DNA of 64,000 nt from Venatoribacter cucullus (GCF_016132445.1 NZ_CP046056.1:1612001-1676000), one strand, 5' to 3'; numbered from the stretch's first letter, positions 8,662-17,797 are shown. The notes: a model not told the origin generated them from the letters alone. Numbers and translations are program-made.

Positions 8662-8687
8662 TCCGGAGCCGGTTGTGCGGCTCCGGA
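8662..8687 (+). terminator. GC hairpin after the ABM gene
   Basis: Perfect 10-base stem TCCGGAGCCG/CGGCTCCGGA with a 6-base loop, 25 bases past the stop. There is no T tract, so it may stop transcription weakly or stabilise the 3' end. Confidence 0.45.
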
Positions 8688-8920
8688 ACATCAAAACCCT
8701 TAAAAAAAGAAACAATCCTGCTGTTTTCCCTCAGATTATCCCGTCAAGCAAAGCAATACCTGCCAGCCCCGCTCACGCCCTGTGACAGCACGGTTACCAC
8801 CACCGGAACTTCTTGCGCTATATCAATGTGGGTAGCGGCGACTTGAATATGATCTGCTCATCCGTATTCCGACAGACCCGGAATCTGTATTGGTGTGCGG
8901 CAGGGTCCTTCCGGACTGCC

Positions 8921-8935
8921 TGAGAATAATTCTCA
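8921..8935. promoter_or_regulatory. Near-consensus Fur palindrome ahead of ccoN
   Basis: TGAGAATAATTCTCA is a perfect odd-length palindrome and matches 13 of 15 Fur core positions. It lies 150 bases upstream of the ccoN start in a 449-base gap (8637-9085) that holds no convincing gene. Whether it controls ccoNOQP or an unrecognised transcript is unknown. Confidence 0.6.
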
Positions 8936-9006
8936 TAAGGTGGCTGGATAGTACCGGAATCAGCAGTTTAACTTGCTGTAAAATCAGGTGTTTTTCCTGT
9001 GTTTGA

Positions 9007-9035
9007 TTGCATTGGCGGCGGTCAAACACCATAAT
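9007..9035 (+). promoter_or_regulatory. Candidate sigma-70 promoter of ccoNOQP
   Basis: TTGCAT, a 17-base spacer and CATAAT (5 of 6 to the -10 consensus), ending 50 bases before the ccoN ATG. No good FNR box accompanies it; the best nearby FNR half-match, TTGAATATGATCTG at 8843-8856, is remote and imperfect. Confidence 0.35.
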
Positions 9036-9085
9036 TACGCCGATTTTTTTAACCCTCAACCCTCGCTGTTAAATGGAATCCAATC

Positions 9086-10519
9086 ATGAGCACAGCATTT
9101 GACCATCCCGAGTACAACTACAAGGTGGTAAGACAATTTGCCATCATGACCGTAGTTTGGGGCATTGTTGGTATGACAGTCGGTGTTCTCATCGCTGCTC
9201 AGCTGGCCTGGCCCGCACTGAACTTTGATCTGCCATGGCTGTCATTCGGTCGCTTGCGTCCGTTGCACACCAACGCGGTAATTTTTGCATTCGGCGGTTC
9301 TGCCCTGTTTGCAACCTCCTACTACATTGTGCAGCGCACCTGTCGCACCCGTCTGTTCTCAGACACGCTGGCAAGCTTCACGTTCTGGGGCTGGCAGGTT
9401 GTGATTCTTCTGGCCGCTATTACTCTGCCGCTGGGTATGACCACTACTAAAGAATACGCAGAGCTGGAATGGCCGATTGATATTCTGGTAGCGCTGGTGT
9501 GGGTGGCTTATGTGGTGAACTTCCTGGGCACCCTGGCGATCCGTAAAGAAAGCCATATCTATGTTGCCAACTGGTTCTTCGCTGCGTTCATGATCATGAT
9601 CGCGATCCTGTACATCGGTAACAACCTGGCCGTACCGGTTTCCCTGACCAAGTCGTACTCTGTTTACGCCGGTACCATCGACGCCATGGTCCAGTGGTGG
9701 TGGGGCCATAACGCAGTAGGTTTCTTCCTGACTGCAGGCTTCTTAGGGATTATGTACTACTTCGTGCCGAAGCAGGCTGGCCGTCCGGTTTACTCTTACC
9801 GTCTGTCCATCGTGCACTTCTGGGCGCTGATCTCCATCTACGTTTGGGCCGGTGGTCACCACCTGCACTACTCCGCACTGCCGGACTGGGCTCAGACTGC
9901 CGGTATGGTTATGTCTCTGATCCTGCTGGCACCAAGCTGGGGCGGTATGATCAACGGTATGATGACGCTGTCTGGTGCCTGGCACAAACTGCGTAACGAC
10001 CCGATCCTGCGCTTCCTGGTGGTGTCTCTGTCTTTCTACGGTATGTCTACCTTCGAAGGCCCGATGATGTCTATCAAGACTGTCAACGCGCTGTCTCACA
10101 ACACTGACTGGACCATTGGCCACGTTCACTCCGGTGCTCTGGGCTGGGTTGCGATGGTGTCTATCGGTGCTCTGTACCACCTGATCCCGATTATGTTTGG
10201 TCGCAAAGCCGGTGAGATGCACTCTATCCCGCTGATCAACACCCACTTCTGGCTGTCCACCATCGGTACTGTGCTGTACATCGCTTCTATGTGGGTGAAC
10301 GGCATTATGCAGGGTCTGATGTGGCGTGCAGTAAACGCCGACGGCACCCTGACTTACAGCTTCGTTGAATCGGTTGAAGCGTCTCACGGTGGTTACGTGG
10401 TGCGTGTAATCGGTGGCGCCCTGTTCCTGCTGGGTATGCTGATTATGGCGTACAACGTGTATATGACTGTCCGCGCTGCCAACAAAGAAGCTGGCAATGC
10501 TGCAGCAGCTCAGGCTTAA
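9086..10519 (+). CDS. ccoN: cbb3-type cytochrome c oxidase subunit I
   Basis: Catalytic heme-copper subunit of the high-affinity cbb3 oxidase; it reduces O2 and pumps protons at the inner membrane. 477 residues, the family's normal length, with about 12 membrane helices. Conserved segments include [14 protein letters not shown], the Cu-ligand region [13 protein letters not shown], the adjacent histidine pair in [10 protein letters not shown], and [14 protein letters not shown], which carries the heme ligands. First gene of ccoNOQP. Codon choice is strongly biased (CTG, GGT, CGT, ATC), more so than in flanking genes, as expected for high expression. Confidence 0.98.
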   Translation: MSTAFDHPEYNYKVVRQFAIMTVVWGIVGMTVGVLIAAQLAWPALNFDLPWLSFGRLRPLHTNAVIFAFGGSALFATSYYIVQRTCRTRLFSDTLASFTFWGWQVVILLAAITLPLGMTTTKEYAELEWPIDILVALVWVAYVVNFLGTLAIRKESHIYVANWFFAAFMIMIAILYIGNNLAVPVSLTKSYSVYAGTIDAMVQWWWGHNAVGFFLTAGFLGIMYYFVPKQAGRPVYSYRLSIVHFWALISIYVWAGGHHLHYSALPDWAQTAGMVMSLILLAPSWGGMINGMMTLSGAWHKLRNDPILRFLVVSLSFYGMSTFEGPMMSIKTVNALSHNTDWTIGHVHSGALGWVAMVSIGALYHLIPIMFGRKAGEMHSIPLINTHFWLSTIGTVLYIASMWVNGIMQGLMWRAVNADGTLTYSFVESVEASHGGYVVRVIGGALFLLGMLIMAYNVYMTVRAANKEAGNAAAAQA

Positions 10520-10532
10520 GGAGTAGTGAGAC

Positions 10533-11141
10533 ATGATTAAGCACGACAATATTGAGAAAAGCCTGCCGTTAATGGTGGTGATGATCGTGATCGCCCTGAG
10601 CTGGGGTGGTCTGGTCGAAATCGTTCCGCTGTTCTTCCATGAAGACACCACCAAGCCGGCTGAAGGTCTGAAGCCGCTGACGGCGGTGCAGCTGGAAGGC
10701 CGCGATATTTATATCCGTGAAGGTTGCCACGTATGTCACACCCAGATGGTACGTCCGTTCCGCGCTGAAACTGAGCGTTACGGCCCGTTCTCCACCGCCG
10801 GTGAGCACGTATATGAGCATCCGTTCCTGTGGGGCTCCAAGCGTACCGGTCCTGACCTGGCTCGCCTGGGTGGCCGTTACTCTGATGAATGGCACCGCGC
10901 GCACATGTACAACCCGCGCGACGTGGTACCTGAGTCCATCATGCCGTCTTACCCCTGGCTGTTCGAATACAAAGTCGATGGCCGTATGACTCCGAAGAAG
11001 ATGGAAGCTCTGCGTATGGTCGGCGTACCGTATACAGATGACGATATCGAAGGGGCCAAAGACGCTGTTGATGGCATGCCTGAAATCGAAGCTCTGGTTG
11101 CGTATCTGCAGCAACTGGGCACTGTAACTACTAAACGGTAA
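10533..11141 (+). CDS. ccoO: cbb3-type cytochrome c oxidase subunit II (monoheme c)
   Basis: Membrane-anchored monoheme cytochrome c that passes electrons from CcoP to CcoN. 202 residues with an N-terminal helix (about 11-33), the heme motif CHVCH (65-69) and a distal Met in the SIMPSYPW region. Starts 13 bases after ccoN behind AAGGAG and is of normal family length. Confidence 0.98.
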   Translation: MIKHDNIEKSLPLMVVMIVIALSWGGLVEIVPLFFHEDTTKPAEGLKPLTAVQLEGRDIYIREGCHVCHTQMVRPFRAETERYGPFSTAGEHVYEHPFLWGSKRTGPDLARLGGRYSDEWHRAHMYNPRDVVPESIMPSYPWLFEYKVDGRMTPKKMEALRMVGVPYTDDDIEGAKDAVDGMPEIEALVAYLQQLGTVTTKR

Positions 11142-11146
11142 TCCCC

Positions 11147-11323
11147 ATGGATATTAACGACGTGCGCGGCTTGGGCAGTATTTTTGCCCTCATCGCCTTC
11201 AGTGCAATCCTCTGGTGGGCTTATGGCTCAAGCCGGAAGAAAAGATTTGATGACGATGCGCAAATCCCGTTTCACGACAATAACGAGATGCCCGCGCACG
11301 ACGATAACGATCGGAGTAAATAA
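11147..11323 (+). CDS. ccoQ: cbb3 oxidase small subunit CcoQ
   Basis: Small membrane subunit, 58 residues, that stabilises the cbb3 complex. It starts MDINDVRGLGSIFALIAFSA, with one helix (about 10-27) followed by a basic SSRKKR stop-transfer and a charged tail rich in Asp and Asn (HDDNDRSK). It starts 5 bases after the ccoO stop and ends 3 bases before ccoP, the standard position. Confidence 0.93.
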   Translation: MDINDVRGLGSIFALIAFSAILWWAYGSSRKKRFDDDAQIPFHDNNEMPAHDDNDRSK

Positions 11324-11326
11324 GCT

Positions 11327-12262
11327 ATGTTAAGCACTTTCTGGCAAGTGTGGGTCACCGTCATCGTACTGGGATCCATCATTGGTTGCGGTTTACTGAT
11401 CCAGTACACCAGCCGCGGCCAGCGTAAACAAGAAACGGACCAGACCACTGGTCATGATTACGACGGTATTCAGGAACTGGATAACCCGCTGCCGCGCTGG
11501 TGGGTATTGATGTTCTGGGGCACCATCGTATTCGCTGTTGCCTATCTGGGCGTATACGGTCTGGGTAACTTCAAAGGCATCCTGACCGTTGAAGTGGATG
11601 GCGAACAGGTAAGCTGGTCGTCTGAAAACCAGTGGAAAGCTGAGGTTCAGGCCTTCGATAAAGACATTGCTCCGCTGTACGCTGAATACTCAGCCGTACC
11701 GGTAGAGCAACTGATCGCTAACGAAGATGCCCTGCAGTCTGGTCAGCGCCTGTTCAAGAGCAACTGCTCTGTGTGCCACGGCACCAACGCCAAAGGCGCG
11801 CTGGGTTTCCCGAACCTGACCGACGAAGACTGGCTGTACGGCGGTTCTCCGGAAGCCATCAAGCACACTCTGACCTACGGTCGTAAGGGCATCATGCCAG
11901 CCTGGGCAGCCAGCCTGGGTGAGCAGGGTACTCTGGATATGGTTCAGTACGTGCGCAGCCTGTCTGGTTTAAGCCACGATGAAGCCGCCGCCAAAAATGC
12001 TGTTCCGCAGTACCAGGCGTTCTGTTTGGCTTGTCACGGCGCGGACGGTAAAGGCAACCAGATGCTGGGTGCTCCGAACCTGACCGACGATGTATGGCTG
12101 TACGGTGGTTCTTCCAAGCAGATCGAATTCACTCTGCGTCATGGCCGTAATGGCAACATGCCGGCTCACCTGGAAATTCTGGGTAACAACGCAGAAGCGA
12201 AAATTCACCTGCTGGCCACTTACGTTTACTCGCTGTCCAACGAAGCTCCGGCACAGCAGTAA
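11327..12262 (+). CDS. ccoP: cbb3-type cytochrome c oxidase subunit III (diheme c)
   Basis: Diheme cytochrome c of the cbb3 oxidase, the entry point for electrons. 311 residues with two N-terminal helices (about 5-25 and 58-80) and two heme motifs, CSVCH (147-151) and CLACH (233-237), each followed by the family pattern NLTD-(E/D)-WLYGG and a distal-Met segment (GIMPAW, GNMPAH). Completes ccoNOQP. Confidence 0.98.
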   Translation: MLSTFWQVWVTVIVLGSIIGCGLLIQYTSRGQRKQETDQTTGHDYDGIQELDNPLPRWWVLMFWGTIVFAVAYLGVYGLGNFKGILTVEVDGEQVSWSSENQWKAEVQAFDKDIAPLYAEYSAVPVEQLIANEDALQSGQRLFKSNCSVCHGTNAKGALGFPNLTDEDWLYGGSPEAIKHTLTYGRKGIMPAWAASLGEQGTLDMVQYVRSLSGLSHDEAAAKNAVPQYQAFCLACHGADGKGNQMLGAPNLTDDVWLYGGSSKQIEFTLRHGRNGNMPAHLEILGNNAEAKIHLLATYVYSLSNEAPAQQ

Positions 12263-12272
12263 GGGTAAAAAA

Positions 12273-12295
12273 GCCTGCCGGTTAACCCGGCAGGC
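12273..12295. terminator. Hairpin after ccoP (better oriented for the minus strand)
   Basis: Stem GCCTGCCGG/CCGGCAGGC with loop TTAAC just past the ccoP stop. An A6 run precedes it, so the U-tract lies on the minus-strand side; on the plus strand it may act as a 3' stabiliser. Confidence 0.5.
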
Positions 12296-12335
12296 GTATG
12301 TCCGGAGGCCTTTGAGCCAGGACAAGAAAACATGA

Positions 12336-12361
12336 AAAAGGCGGCATTCTGCCGCTTTTTT
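12336..12361 (+). terminator. Intrinsic terminator of ccoNOQP
   Basis: Stem GCGGCA/TGCCGC with a 3-base loop, extended by A4 on the left and T6 on the right. Classical Rho-independent terminator 74 bases after ccoP; it separates the oxidase operon from the assembly operon. Confidence 0.85.
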
Positions 12362-12382
12362 CACTTTAGACCTGCCAAAAAA

Positions 12383-12406
12383 CTATATAATCGTTTCGTT
12401 ATATAG
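12383..12406. promoter_or_regulatory. Perfect AT-rich inverted repeat ahead of ccoG
   Basis: CTATATAA and TTATATAG, perfect 8-base arms around TCGTTTCG. The left arm includes TATAAT (12386-12391), so the dyad covers a likely -10 of the ccoGHIS promoter. May be an operator; its protein is unknown. Confidence 0.4.
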
Positions 12407-12481
12407 AAAGCGCTGTGGATCCCCTGCCCGGCTTCGGTTTCATAAAGCGCCGCATTGCATACAACCGAGGTGGTTTGCCCT

Positions 12482-13888
12482 ATGAGTAATATTCCGGTTA
12501 AAAACGTTACCCCTGAAACCAAGAGCATGTACGAAAAGCGTAAGAAGATTTACGTACGTGAAATTGAAGGGATTTTTCAGAAGCTGCGCACCTGGACTCT
12601 GTGGGCATTAATGCTGGCGTACTTCGGTACCGCCTGGCTGAACTGGGAAGGCCGTCAGGCCGTCTGGTTTGATTTACCGGCGCGTCAATTCCATATTTTT
12701 GGCATTACCTTCTGGCCGCAGGATTTTATGCTGCTGTCCTGGCTGCTGATTATTTCTGCCTTTGCTCTGTTTACCATTACCAACCTTGCCGGTCGTATCT
12801 GGTGTGGTTATACCTGTCCGCAGTCGGCCTGGTCTTTTATTTTTATGTGGATCGAAGAGCGTGTGGAAGGCACCCGTAATGCCCGGATCAAGCTCGATAA
12901 AGAACCCATGAGCGCCACCAAAGCGCGCAAAAAAGCCCTTAAACATACCCTGTGGTTGCTGGTTGCCTTCTGGACCGGGGTAACCTTTGTCGGTTATTTC
13001 ACCCCCATCCGCGATCTGGTGCCTAATATGCTGGGCCTCGACATTAACGGCTGGGCGTTTTTCTGGATTGCCTTTTTTACCGTCGCCACCTACATCAACG
13101 CCGGCTGGATGCGTGAGCAGGTGTGTATTTATATGTGTCCGTACGCCCGCTTCCAGTCGGTAATGTACGACCGCGACACCTTAGCCGTTTCCTACGATTA
13201 CAACCGTGGCGAACCGCGCGGCAAGCGCAGCAAAAAAGAAGCCGACCAGGAAGCGCAGAAACAGCTGGGCGACTGTGTCGATTGCTCGCTGTGCGTGCAG
13301 GTGTGCCCGGTGGGTATCGATATCCGTGATGGCCTGCAATATCAGTGTATTGCCTGTGCGCTCTGTATCGACGCCTGTGACTCCATTATGGAAAAACTGG
13401 AACTGCCGAAAGGTTTAATCCGCTACACCACCGAAAACGAACTGGAAGGTGGTAAAACCCATATTATGCGTCCGCGTCTGCTCGGCTATGCCGTGGTGAT
13501 GCTGGCCATGCTGACTGCGTTTTCTTATGTGCTGCTGACCCGTACCCCGTTCAAACTGGAAGTGGAACGTGGCCGTGGTGCGCTGTACCAGCAAACGGTG
13601 AATGACACCATTACCAACGGCTACACCCTGAAGCTGATTAACATGTCGCAGGCGCCGAAATCGTACACCCTGAGTGTGGAAGGCCTGGACGGCGCGACCA
13701 TGGATGCTGCGGAAACCTACGATCTGCGGGTGAACGAGGTGCGCGAAGTGCTGCTGACGCTGGAAATTGATCCGGCCAGCGCCAAACTCACCAGCAGCCG
13801 CAACGAGGTGTATTTTGTGGTGCGTGAAGCCGATACCGGCGAAGTGGTTAAACGGGTGAAAAACACCTTTATTGCCCCGCTTAATTAA
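12482..13888 (+). CDS. ccoG: cbb3 oxidase assembly iron-sulfur protein CcoG
   Basis: Membrane polyferredoxin needed for copper reduction and delivery during cbb3 maturation (RdxA/FixG family). About 468 residues with five helices, CGYTCPQS and CIYMCPYARF in the membrane part, two ferredoxin clusters (CVDCSLCVQVCP and CIACALCIDAC), and a C-terminal Ig-like domain typical of FixG. The ATG at 12482 was chosen over the upstream TTG at 12455 because GAGGTGG lies about 11 bases before it and homologues begin near MSNIPVKN. Confidence 0.95.
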   Translation: MSNIPVKNVTPETKSMYEKRKKIYVREIEGIFQKLRTWTLWALMLAYFGTAWLNWEGRQAVWFDLPARQFHIFGITFWPQDFMLLSWLLIISAFALFTITNLAGRIWCGYTCPQSAWSFIFMWIEERVEGTRNARIKLDKEPMSATKARKKALKHTLWLLVAFWTGVTFVGYFTPIRDLVPNMLGLDINGWAFFWIAFFTVATYINAGWMREQVCIYMCPYARFQSVMYDRDTLAVSYDYNRGEPRGKRSKKEADQEAQKQLGDCVDCSLCVQVCPVGIDIRDGLQYQCIACALCIDACDSIMEKLELPKGLIRYTTENELEGGKTHIMRPRLLGYAVVMLAMLTAFSYVLLTRTPFKLEVERGRGALYQQTVNDTITNGYTLKLINMSQAPKSYTLSVEGLDGATMDAAETYDLRVNEVREVLLTLEIDPASAKLTSSRNEVYFVVREADTGEVVKRVKNTFIAPLN

Positions 13889-13897
13889 GCCGTGACG

Positions 13898-13935
13898 GTG
13901 CGGTTTTTTCAGGGTAATTCCTGACAAAACCGCAC
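13898..13935 (+). other. Long hairpin between ccoG and ccoH
   Basis: Outer arms GTGCGGTTTT/AAAACCGCAC (10 of 10) and inner arms TCAGG/CCTGA around GTAATT, a nearly continuous 15-base stem. No T run follows, so it is more likely an mRNA processing or stability element than a terminator. Confidence 0.55.
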
Positions 13936-13993
13936 TGGTCTCCAGCGTACCCCATCAGTACACTTGGGCCATTTTTAACAGTGCAGAAGTCCT

Positions 13994-14500
13994 ATGAAAG
14001 CCGAGCGTGAACCCGTAACTCCGTTTTATAAAGAACCCATGGTCTTGCTGGTAGCCGGTATTCCGCTGCTGGCCGTTATCTGGGGTTTTGTGATGCTGAA
14101 CCTGGCCCTGGGCAGCAAAGATTCGCTGGTCTCCGACAGCTATTACAAAGACGGTGTCAGCTTTACCGAAAACGTGGAAGTGGACGCCAAAGCCACTGCC
14201 CTGAACATTCAGGCCGAGCTGACCTTTAACAGCAGCGATGCAGTGCTGCAGTTAAGCGGTGATTTCAGCGGCGAAGCCGAGCCGGCCTCACTGCAGCTGA
14301 AGCTGATTCACCCCACCCTGCAGGAGCAGGATCTGGATGTGTTTCTGCAACGCATCGGCCCCGGCCAGTACGCCGGGGTAAACGAACTGGTGTTGCCGCA
14401 GCGCCGCCATATCTGGCTGCAAAGCCCGGAACAAGGCTGGCGCGTACGCACCACCGATTTTATCCAGGCGAATAAGGCGGTTATTTTAAGCGCCCAATGA
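13994..14500 (+). CDS. ccoH: cbb3 oxidase assembly protein FixH/CcoH
   Basis: Single-span membrane protein of 168 residues needed for cbb3 assembly or stability. Helix at about 17-38 after EPMVLLVAGIPLLAVIWGF; the SDSYYKDGVSF segment just outside the membrane is a FixH hallmark, followed by a periplasmic beta domain. It overlaps ccoI by four bases (ATGA), indicating translational coupling. Confidence 0.92.
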   Translation: MKAEREPVTPFYKEPMVLLVAGIPLLAVIWGFVMLNLALGSKDSLVSDSYYKDGVSFTENVEVDAKATALNIQAELTFNSSDAVLQLSGDFSGEAEPASLQLKLIHPTLQEQDLDVFLQRIGPGQYAGVNELVLPQRRHIWLQSPEQGWRVRTTDFIQANKAVILSAQ

Positions 14501-16923
14501 ACACCTCTGCCAAGCCGTCGCAACCCTCCTGCTTTCACTGCGGCGAAGCCGTTACCGAAGGCGAACGCTGGACGGCCATCATTGATGGCCAGCCCCAGCC
14601 TATGTGTTGCCCGGGTTGTAAAGCCATTGCCGAAACCATTGTCGCCAGTGGTCTGAAAGACTATTACCGGCATCGTACTGAATTGCCGGATGTATCCCCG
14701 GCGGTGTTCGATAACAACAACGTCGAAGCCCGCGAAACCCTGCTGTTTTACGACAGCGACGCCCTGCAGAAACAATTTGTTGGCCGGGACGGCGATGCGG
14801 CCGAGGCCACCTTTATTATTGAGGGCATCAGCTGCGCCGCCTGCAGCTGGCTGATTGAACACCGCATGGCGCAGTTGCCGGGGGTGGAACAAGCCCTGCT
14901 CAACCTGTCCAGCCACCGCTTATTTCTGCGCTGGCGTCCGGCCGATATTAAAGTATCCAGCCTGATCGAAGCCTTATTGCGGCTGGGCTACAAAGCCACG
15001 CCCTTTTCGGCCACCTCGCAGGAAGAAAGCCGCCTGAAAGAAAACAAAGTGGCCATCCGCCGTATGGCGCTGGCCGGCTTTGGCATGATGCAGATTATGA
15101 TGATGGCCATTCCCACCTACGCCGATATGACGGTGGAGGGGGAAATGTTTTTACGGCTGGCACAGATGATTCTGGCCATTCCGGTCATCCTCTACAGCGG
15201 CGCCCCCTTCTTCCGCGCGGCAGTGCGTGATATTCAGGCGCGCCACTTAACCATGGATGTGCCGGTATCGCTGGCCATTATGCTGGCGTTTCTGGCCAGT
15301 ATCTGGAGTACCTTTAACCAGGGCGTGGAGGTGTACTACAGCGAAATCTGTATGTTTATCTTCTTCCTGCTGGTTGGCCGTTATTTTGAAATGCGCGCCC
15401 GCCACCGCATGAGCCGGGCCGGCAACAACCTGTTAACCCTGCTGCCCAACCTGGCCCTGCGGGTAGAAAACGGTGACGACGTCCTGATTGCCTCTACCGA
15501 TATTAACGTCGGCGATATTCTGCGGGTAAAACCCGGCCAGGCCATTGCCGCTGACGGCATTGTGCTGGAAGGCCGCAGCTCGGTCGATGAAGCGGCCTTA
15601 ACCGGTGAATACATGCCGGTGGGCAAAAAAGTGGGCGATACCTTAATCGGCGGCACCATGAACGTGGAAAGCCCGTTACTGATGCAGGTAACGGCTACCG
15701 GCGCCGATGCGCAGCTGTCGACCATTATGCGGCTGCTCGACCGCGCCCAGCAGGCCAAGCCGCGCGCGGCGCTCATTGCCGACCGGGTGGCCAGTTATTT
15801 CGTACTGGCGGTGTTGCTGGTATCGCTGGCGGTGTTTTTATTCTGGCTGCCGGATGGCGTTGAAAAAGCCTTTTTTATTGCCTTATCGGTACTGGTGGTT
15901 ACCTGTCCCTGCGCGCTGGCGCTGGCCACCCCCACCGCCCTGACCGCAGCCACCGCCGCCATGCGCGAACGGGGTTTGTTAATCAGCAAAAGCCATGTAC
16001 TGGAAACCCTGCCACAGATTAACCGGGTGGTGTTTGATAAAACCGGCACCTTAACCCAGGGCCGCCTAACGCTGGAGCGGGTCGTTCCCTTAGCCGACCT
16101 TTCCGAAACCGAACTGCTGAGCCTGGCCGCCGGACTGGAGAAATACAGCACCCACCCTATCGCCAGGGCCTTCAGTGGTATTGACGCTGCACAGGTCAGC
16201 CAGCCGGAGCAGATTTCCGGCCAGGGCATTCAGGGCCAGTGGCAGGGCCTTACCGTACGGCTGGGCCGTGCCGATTTTGCCTGGTCGCAACCCATCACGG
16301 CCCCGGATACCGCCGGCCAATGGTTACTGCTGGCCAGCGACCAGCAACCGCTGGGCTGGATTCAGCTGAACGACAGCCTGCGCCGCAGCGCCTTCACCGT
16401 GGTGAAAGGATTGCAGCAGCGCGGCATCGCTGTTTCGCTGCTGACCGGTGACCCGGGTGAATCCGGCCCCCGCGTTGCCGCCGAACTGGGCATCAGCGAT
16501 GTTCGCGCCGGCATGACCCCGTCCGACAAACTGGCGGCTGTTAACACCTGGCAACAAGCCGGTGAAAAAGTAATGATGGTCGGCGATGGTATTAACGATG
16601 TACCGGTACTGGCGGGCGCCGATTTATCGCTGGCGGTCAACGAAGCCAGCGACCTGGCCAAAACCAATGCCGATACCCTGCTGACCAACGGCCAGCTGGA
16701 AGTATTACTGCAAAGTCTGGATACGGGCCGTAAAACCCGGCGTATTATTACCCAGAACCATGCCTGGGCCATCGGCTACAACCTGCTGGCATTGCCGGCT
16801 GCCGCGTCCGGGCTGGTAGAACCCTGGCAAGCTGCCATCGGGATGTCGTTAAGTTCGGTATTGGTGGTTGCCAATGCCATGCGTCTGTTATGGCTGCAGG
16901 CCATTCCGACCAAGGAGCATTAA
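14497..16923 (+). CDS. ccoI: Copper-transporting P1B-type ATPase for cbb3 assembly
   Basis: Exports Cu(I) to the periplasm for the cbb3 CuB site; CopA2/FixI type. 808 residues: N-terminal cysteine cluster (CFHC at 12-15, CCPGC near 37-41), heavy-metal domain with CAAC (113-116), eight helices, translocation motif CPC (about 470), phosphorylation motif DKTGT (about 514-518), and GDGINDVPVL in the hinge. The N-terminal Cys cluster is typical of FixI/CcoI rather than detoxifying CopA. Embedded in the cco assembly operon. Confidence 0.96.
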   Translation: MNTSAKPSQPSCFHCGEAVTEGERWTAIIDGQPQPMCCPGCKAIAETIVASGLKDYYRHRTELPDVSPAVFDNNNVEARETLLFYDSDALQKQFVGRDGDAAEATFIIEGISCAACSWLIEHRMAQLPGVEQALLNLSSHRLFLRWRPADIKVSSLIEALLRLGYKATPFSATSQEESRLKENKVAIRRMALAGFGMMQIMMMAIPTYADMTVEGEMFLRLAQMILAIPVILYSGAPFFRAAVRDIQARHLTMDVPVSLAIMLAFLASIWSTFNQGVEVYYSEICMFIFFLLVGRYFEMRARHRMSRAGNNLLTLLPNLALRVENGDDVLIASTDINVGDILRVKPGQAIAADGIVLEGRSSVDEAALTGEYMPVGKKVGDTLIGGTMNVESPLLMQVTATGADAQLSTIMRLLDRAQQAKPRAALIADRVASYFVLAVLLVSLAVFLFWLPDGVEKAFFIALSVLVVTCPCALALATPTALTAATAAMRERGLLISKSHVLETLPQINRVVFDKTGTLTQGRLTLERVVPLADLSETELLSLAAGLEKYSTHPIARAFSGIDAAQVSQPEQISGQGIQGQWQGLTVRLGRADFAWSQPITAPDTAGQWLLLASDQQPLGWIQLNDSLRRSAFTVVKGLQQRGIAVSLLTGDPGESGPRVAAELGISDVRAGMTPSDKLAAVNTWQQAGEKVMMVGDGINDVPVLAGADLSLAVNEASDLAKTNADTLLTNGQLEVLLQSLDTGRKTRRIITQNHAWAIGYNLLALPAAASGLVEPWQAAIGMSLSSVLVVANAMRLLWLQAIPTKEH

Positions 16924-16925
16924 AT

Positions 16926-17132
16926 ATGGACTTACTCTGGGCCATGGTGCCGCTGTCTTTTGTACTGCTCAGTATCGCCATCTGGGTCTTTTTCTGGGCC
17001 GTACGCCACGGTCAGTTCGATGATATGGACTCGCCGGCGCACCGTATTCTGTTCGATGACGATGAACACGCCCCCCAAAAACCCGATGCCGCCGCAGACA
17101 CCGCCAACGAGCCACCAAAATCCCATGATTGA
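16926..17132 (+). CDS. ccoS: cbb3 oxidase maturation protein CcoS
   Basis: Small protein of 68 residues needed for heme and copper insertion into CcoN. One helix (about 4-24, PLSFVLLSIAIWVFFWAV) followed by the family hallmark GQFDDMDSPAHRILFDDD. The ATG at 16926 lies 2 bases after ccoI and matches homologues; an upstream in-frame start is spurious because it lies within ccoI. Confidence 0.95.
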   Translation: MDLLWAMVPLSFVLLSIAIWVFFWAVRHGQFDDMDSPAHRILFDDDEHAPQKPDAAADTANEPPKSHD

Positions 17133-17787
17133 GCCGCTGTCGTTAGTAACTGCCCTGTTGCTGGGATTATTCGGTTCCAGCCATTGCCTGGTGATGTGCG
17201 GCGGTATTGCGGCGGCCATTGGCAGCCGGGCCGGCGAACGCCAGCTGCAAACACTGTTGCTGTTTAACGGCGGCCGTTTGCTCAGCTACACCCTGCTCGG
17301 TTTGCTGGTGGGCAGCGCCGGCTTATGGCTGGGCAGCCTGCACGACAGCCTGATGCTGGTGCTGCGCAGCATCGCCGCCGTCATGCTGATTCTGATGGGC
17401 TTGTATGTGGCACGCTGGTGGATGGTGCTGACCCGTTTTGAACAGCTGGGCAAACCGGTGTGGAATGCCCTGCAACCCATCACCCGCCGTTTTATCAGTT
17501 CTGCCCGGCCGCTCGACCAGCTGCGGCTGGGCATGCTGTGGGGGTTACTGCCCTGCGGCCTGATTTACAGCACCCTGGCCTGGGTTGCTGCGAACGGCTC
17601 ACCGGCCATGGGCGCGGCGGCCATGCTGGCCTTTGGTATTGGCACCTTGCCAGCCCTGTTTGCCAGCACCTTAGCCGGCAGTGTGCTGGCGCCCTGGCTG
17701 AACCGCCCGGCAGTACGCCAGCTAGCAGCGCTGTTACTGATAGTCTTTGGTCTATGGACCGGGGCTGCCGTCTGGTTTCATTCTTGA
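17125..17787 (+). CDS. SafE/DsbD_2-type membrane protein of the cco operon
   Basis: Integral membrane protein of 220 residues with six or so helices, of the sulfite exporter TauE/SafE-like family that commonly follows ccoS. The motif GSSHCLVMCGGI near the start and LWGLLPCGLIYS in the middle recall DsbD/CcdA-like thiol or copper transport proteins. Its job in cbb3 assembly is inferred from position. It overlaps ccoS by eight bases. Confidence 0.8.
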   Translation: MIEPLSLVTALLLGLFGSSHCLVMCGGIAAAIGSRAGERQLQTLLLFNGGRLLSYTLLGLLVGSAGLWLGSLHDSLMLVLRSIAAVMLILMGLYVARWWMVLTRFEQLGKPVWNALQPITRRFISSARPLDQLRLGMLWGLLPCGLIYSTLAWVAANGSPAMGAAAMLAFGIGTLPALFASTLAGSVLAPWLNRPAVRQLAALLLIVFGLWTGAAVWFHS

Positions 17788-17797
17788 CATAGTGCAA
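17784..17797. promoter_or_regulatory. FNR-like site upstream of anr
   Basis: TTGACATAGTGCAA has the FNR spacing (five, four, five) and 7 of 10 consensus positions; its extended ends CTTG/CAAG are symmetric. It overlaps the end of the SafE-like gene, 63 bases upstream of the anr start, and could mediate autoregulation. Confidence 0.4.

Noticed and set aside
8747-8857. Minus-strand open stretch of 37 codons with a protein-like composition in the gap before ccoN
   Set aside because: No ATG start or ribosome site, stops at both ends; at most a gene remnant.
9001-9027. GTTTGA...TCAAAC inverted repeat before ccoN as an FNR box
   Set aside because: Half sites are 15 bases apart instead of four; not a valid FNR site.
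9743-10654. 303-codon minus-strand frame antisense to ccoN
   Set aside because: ccoN is unmistakable; the antisense frame is a by-product of its biased codons.
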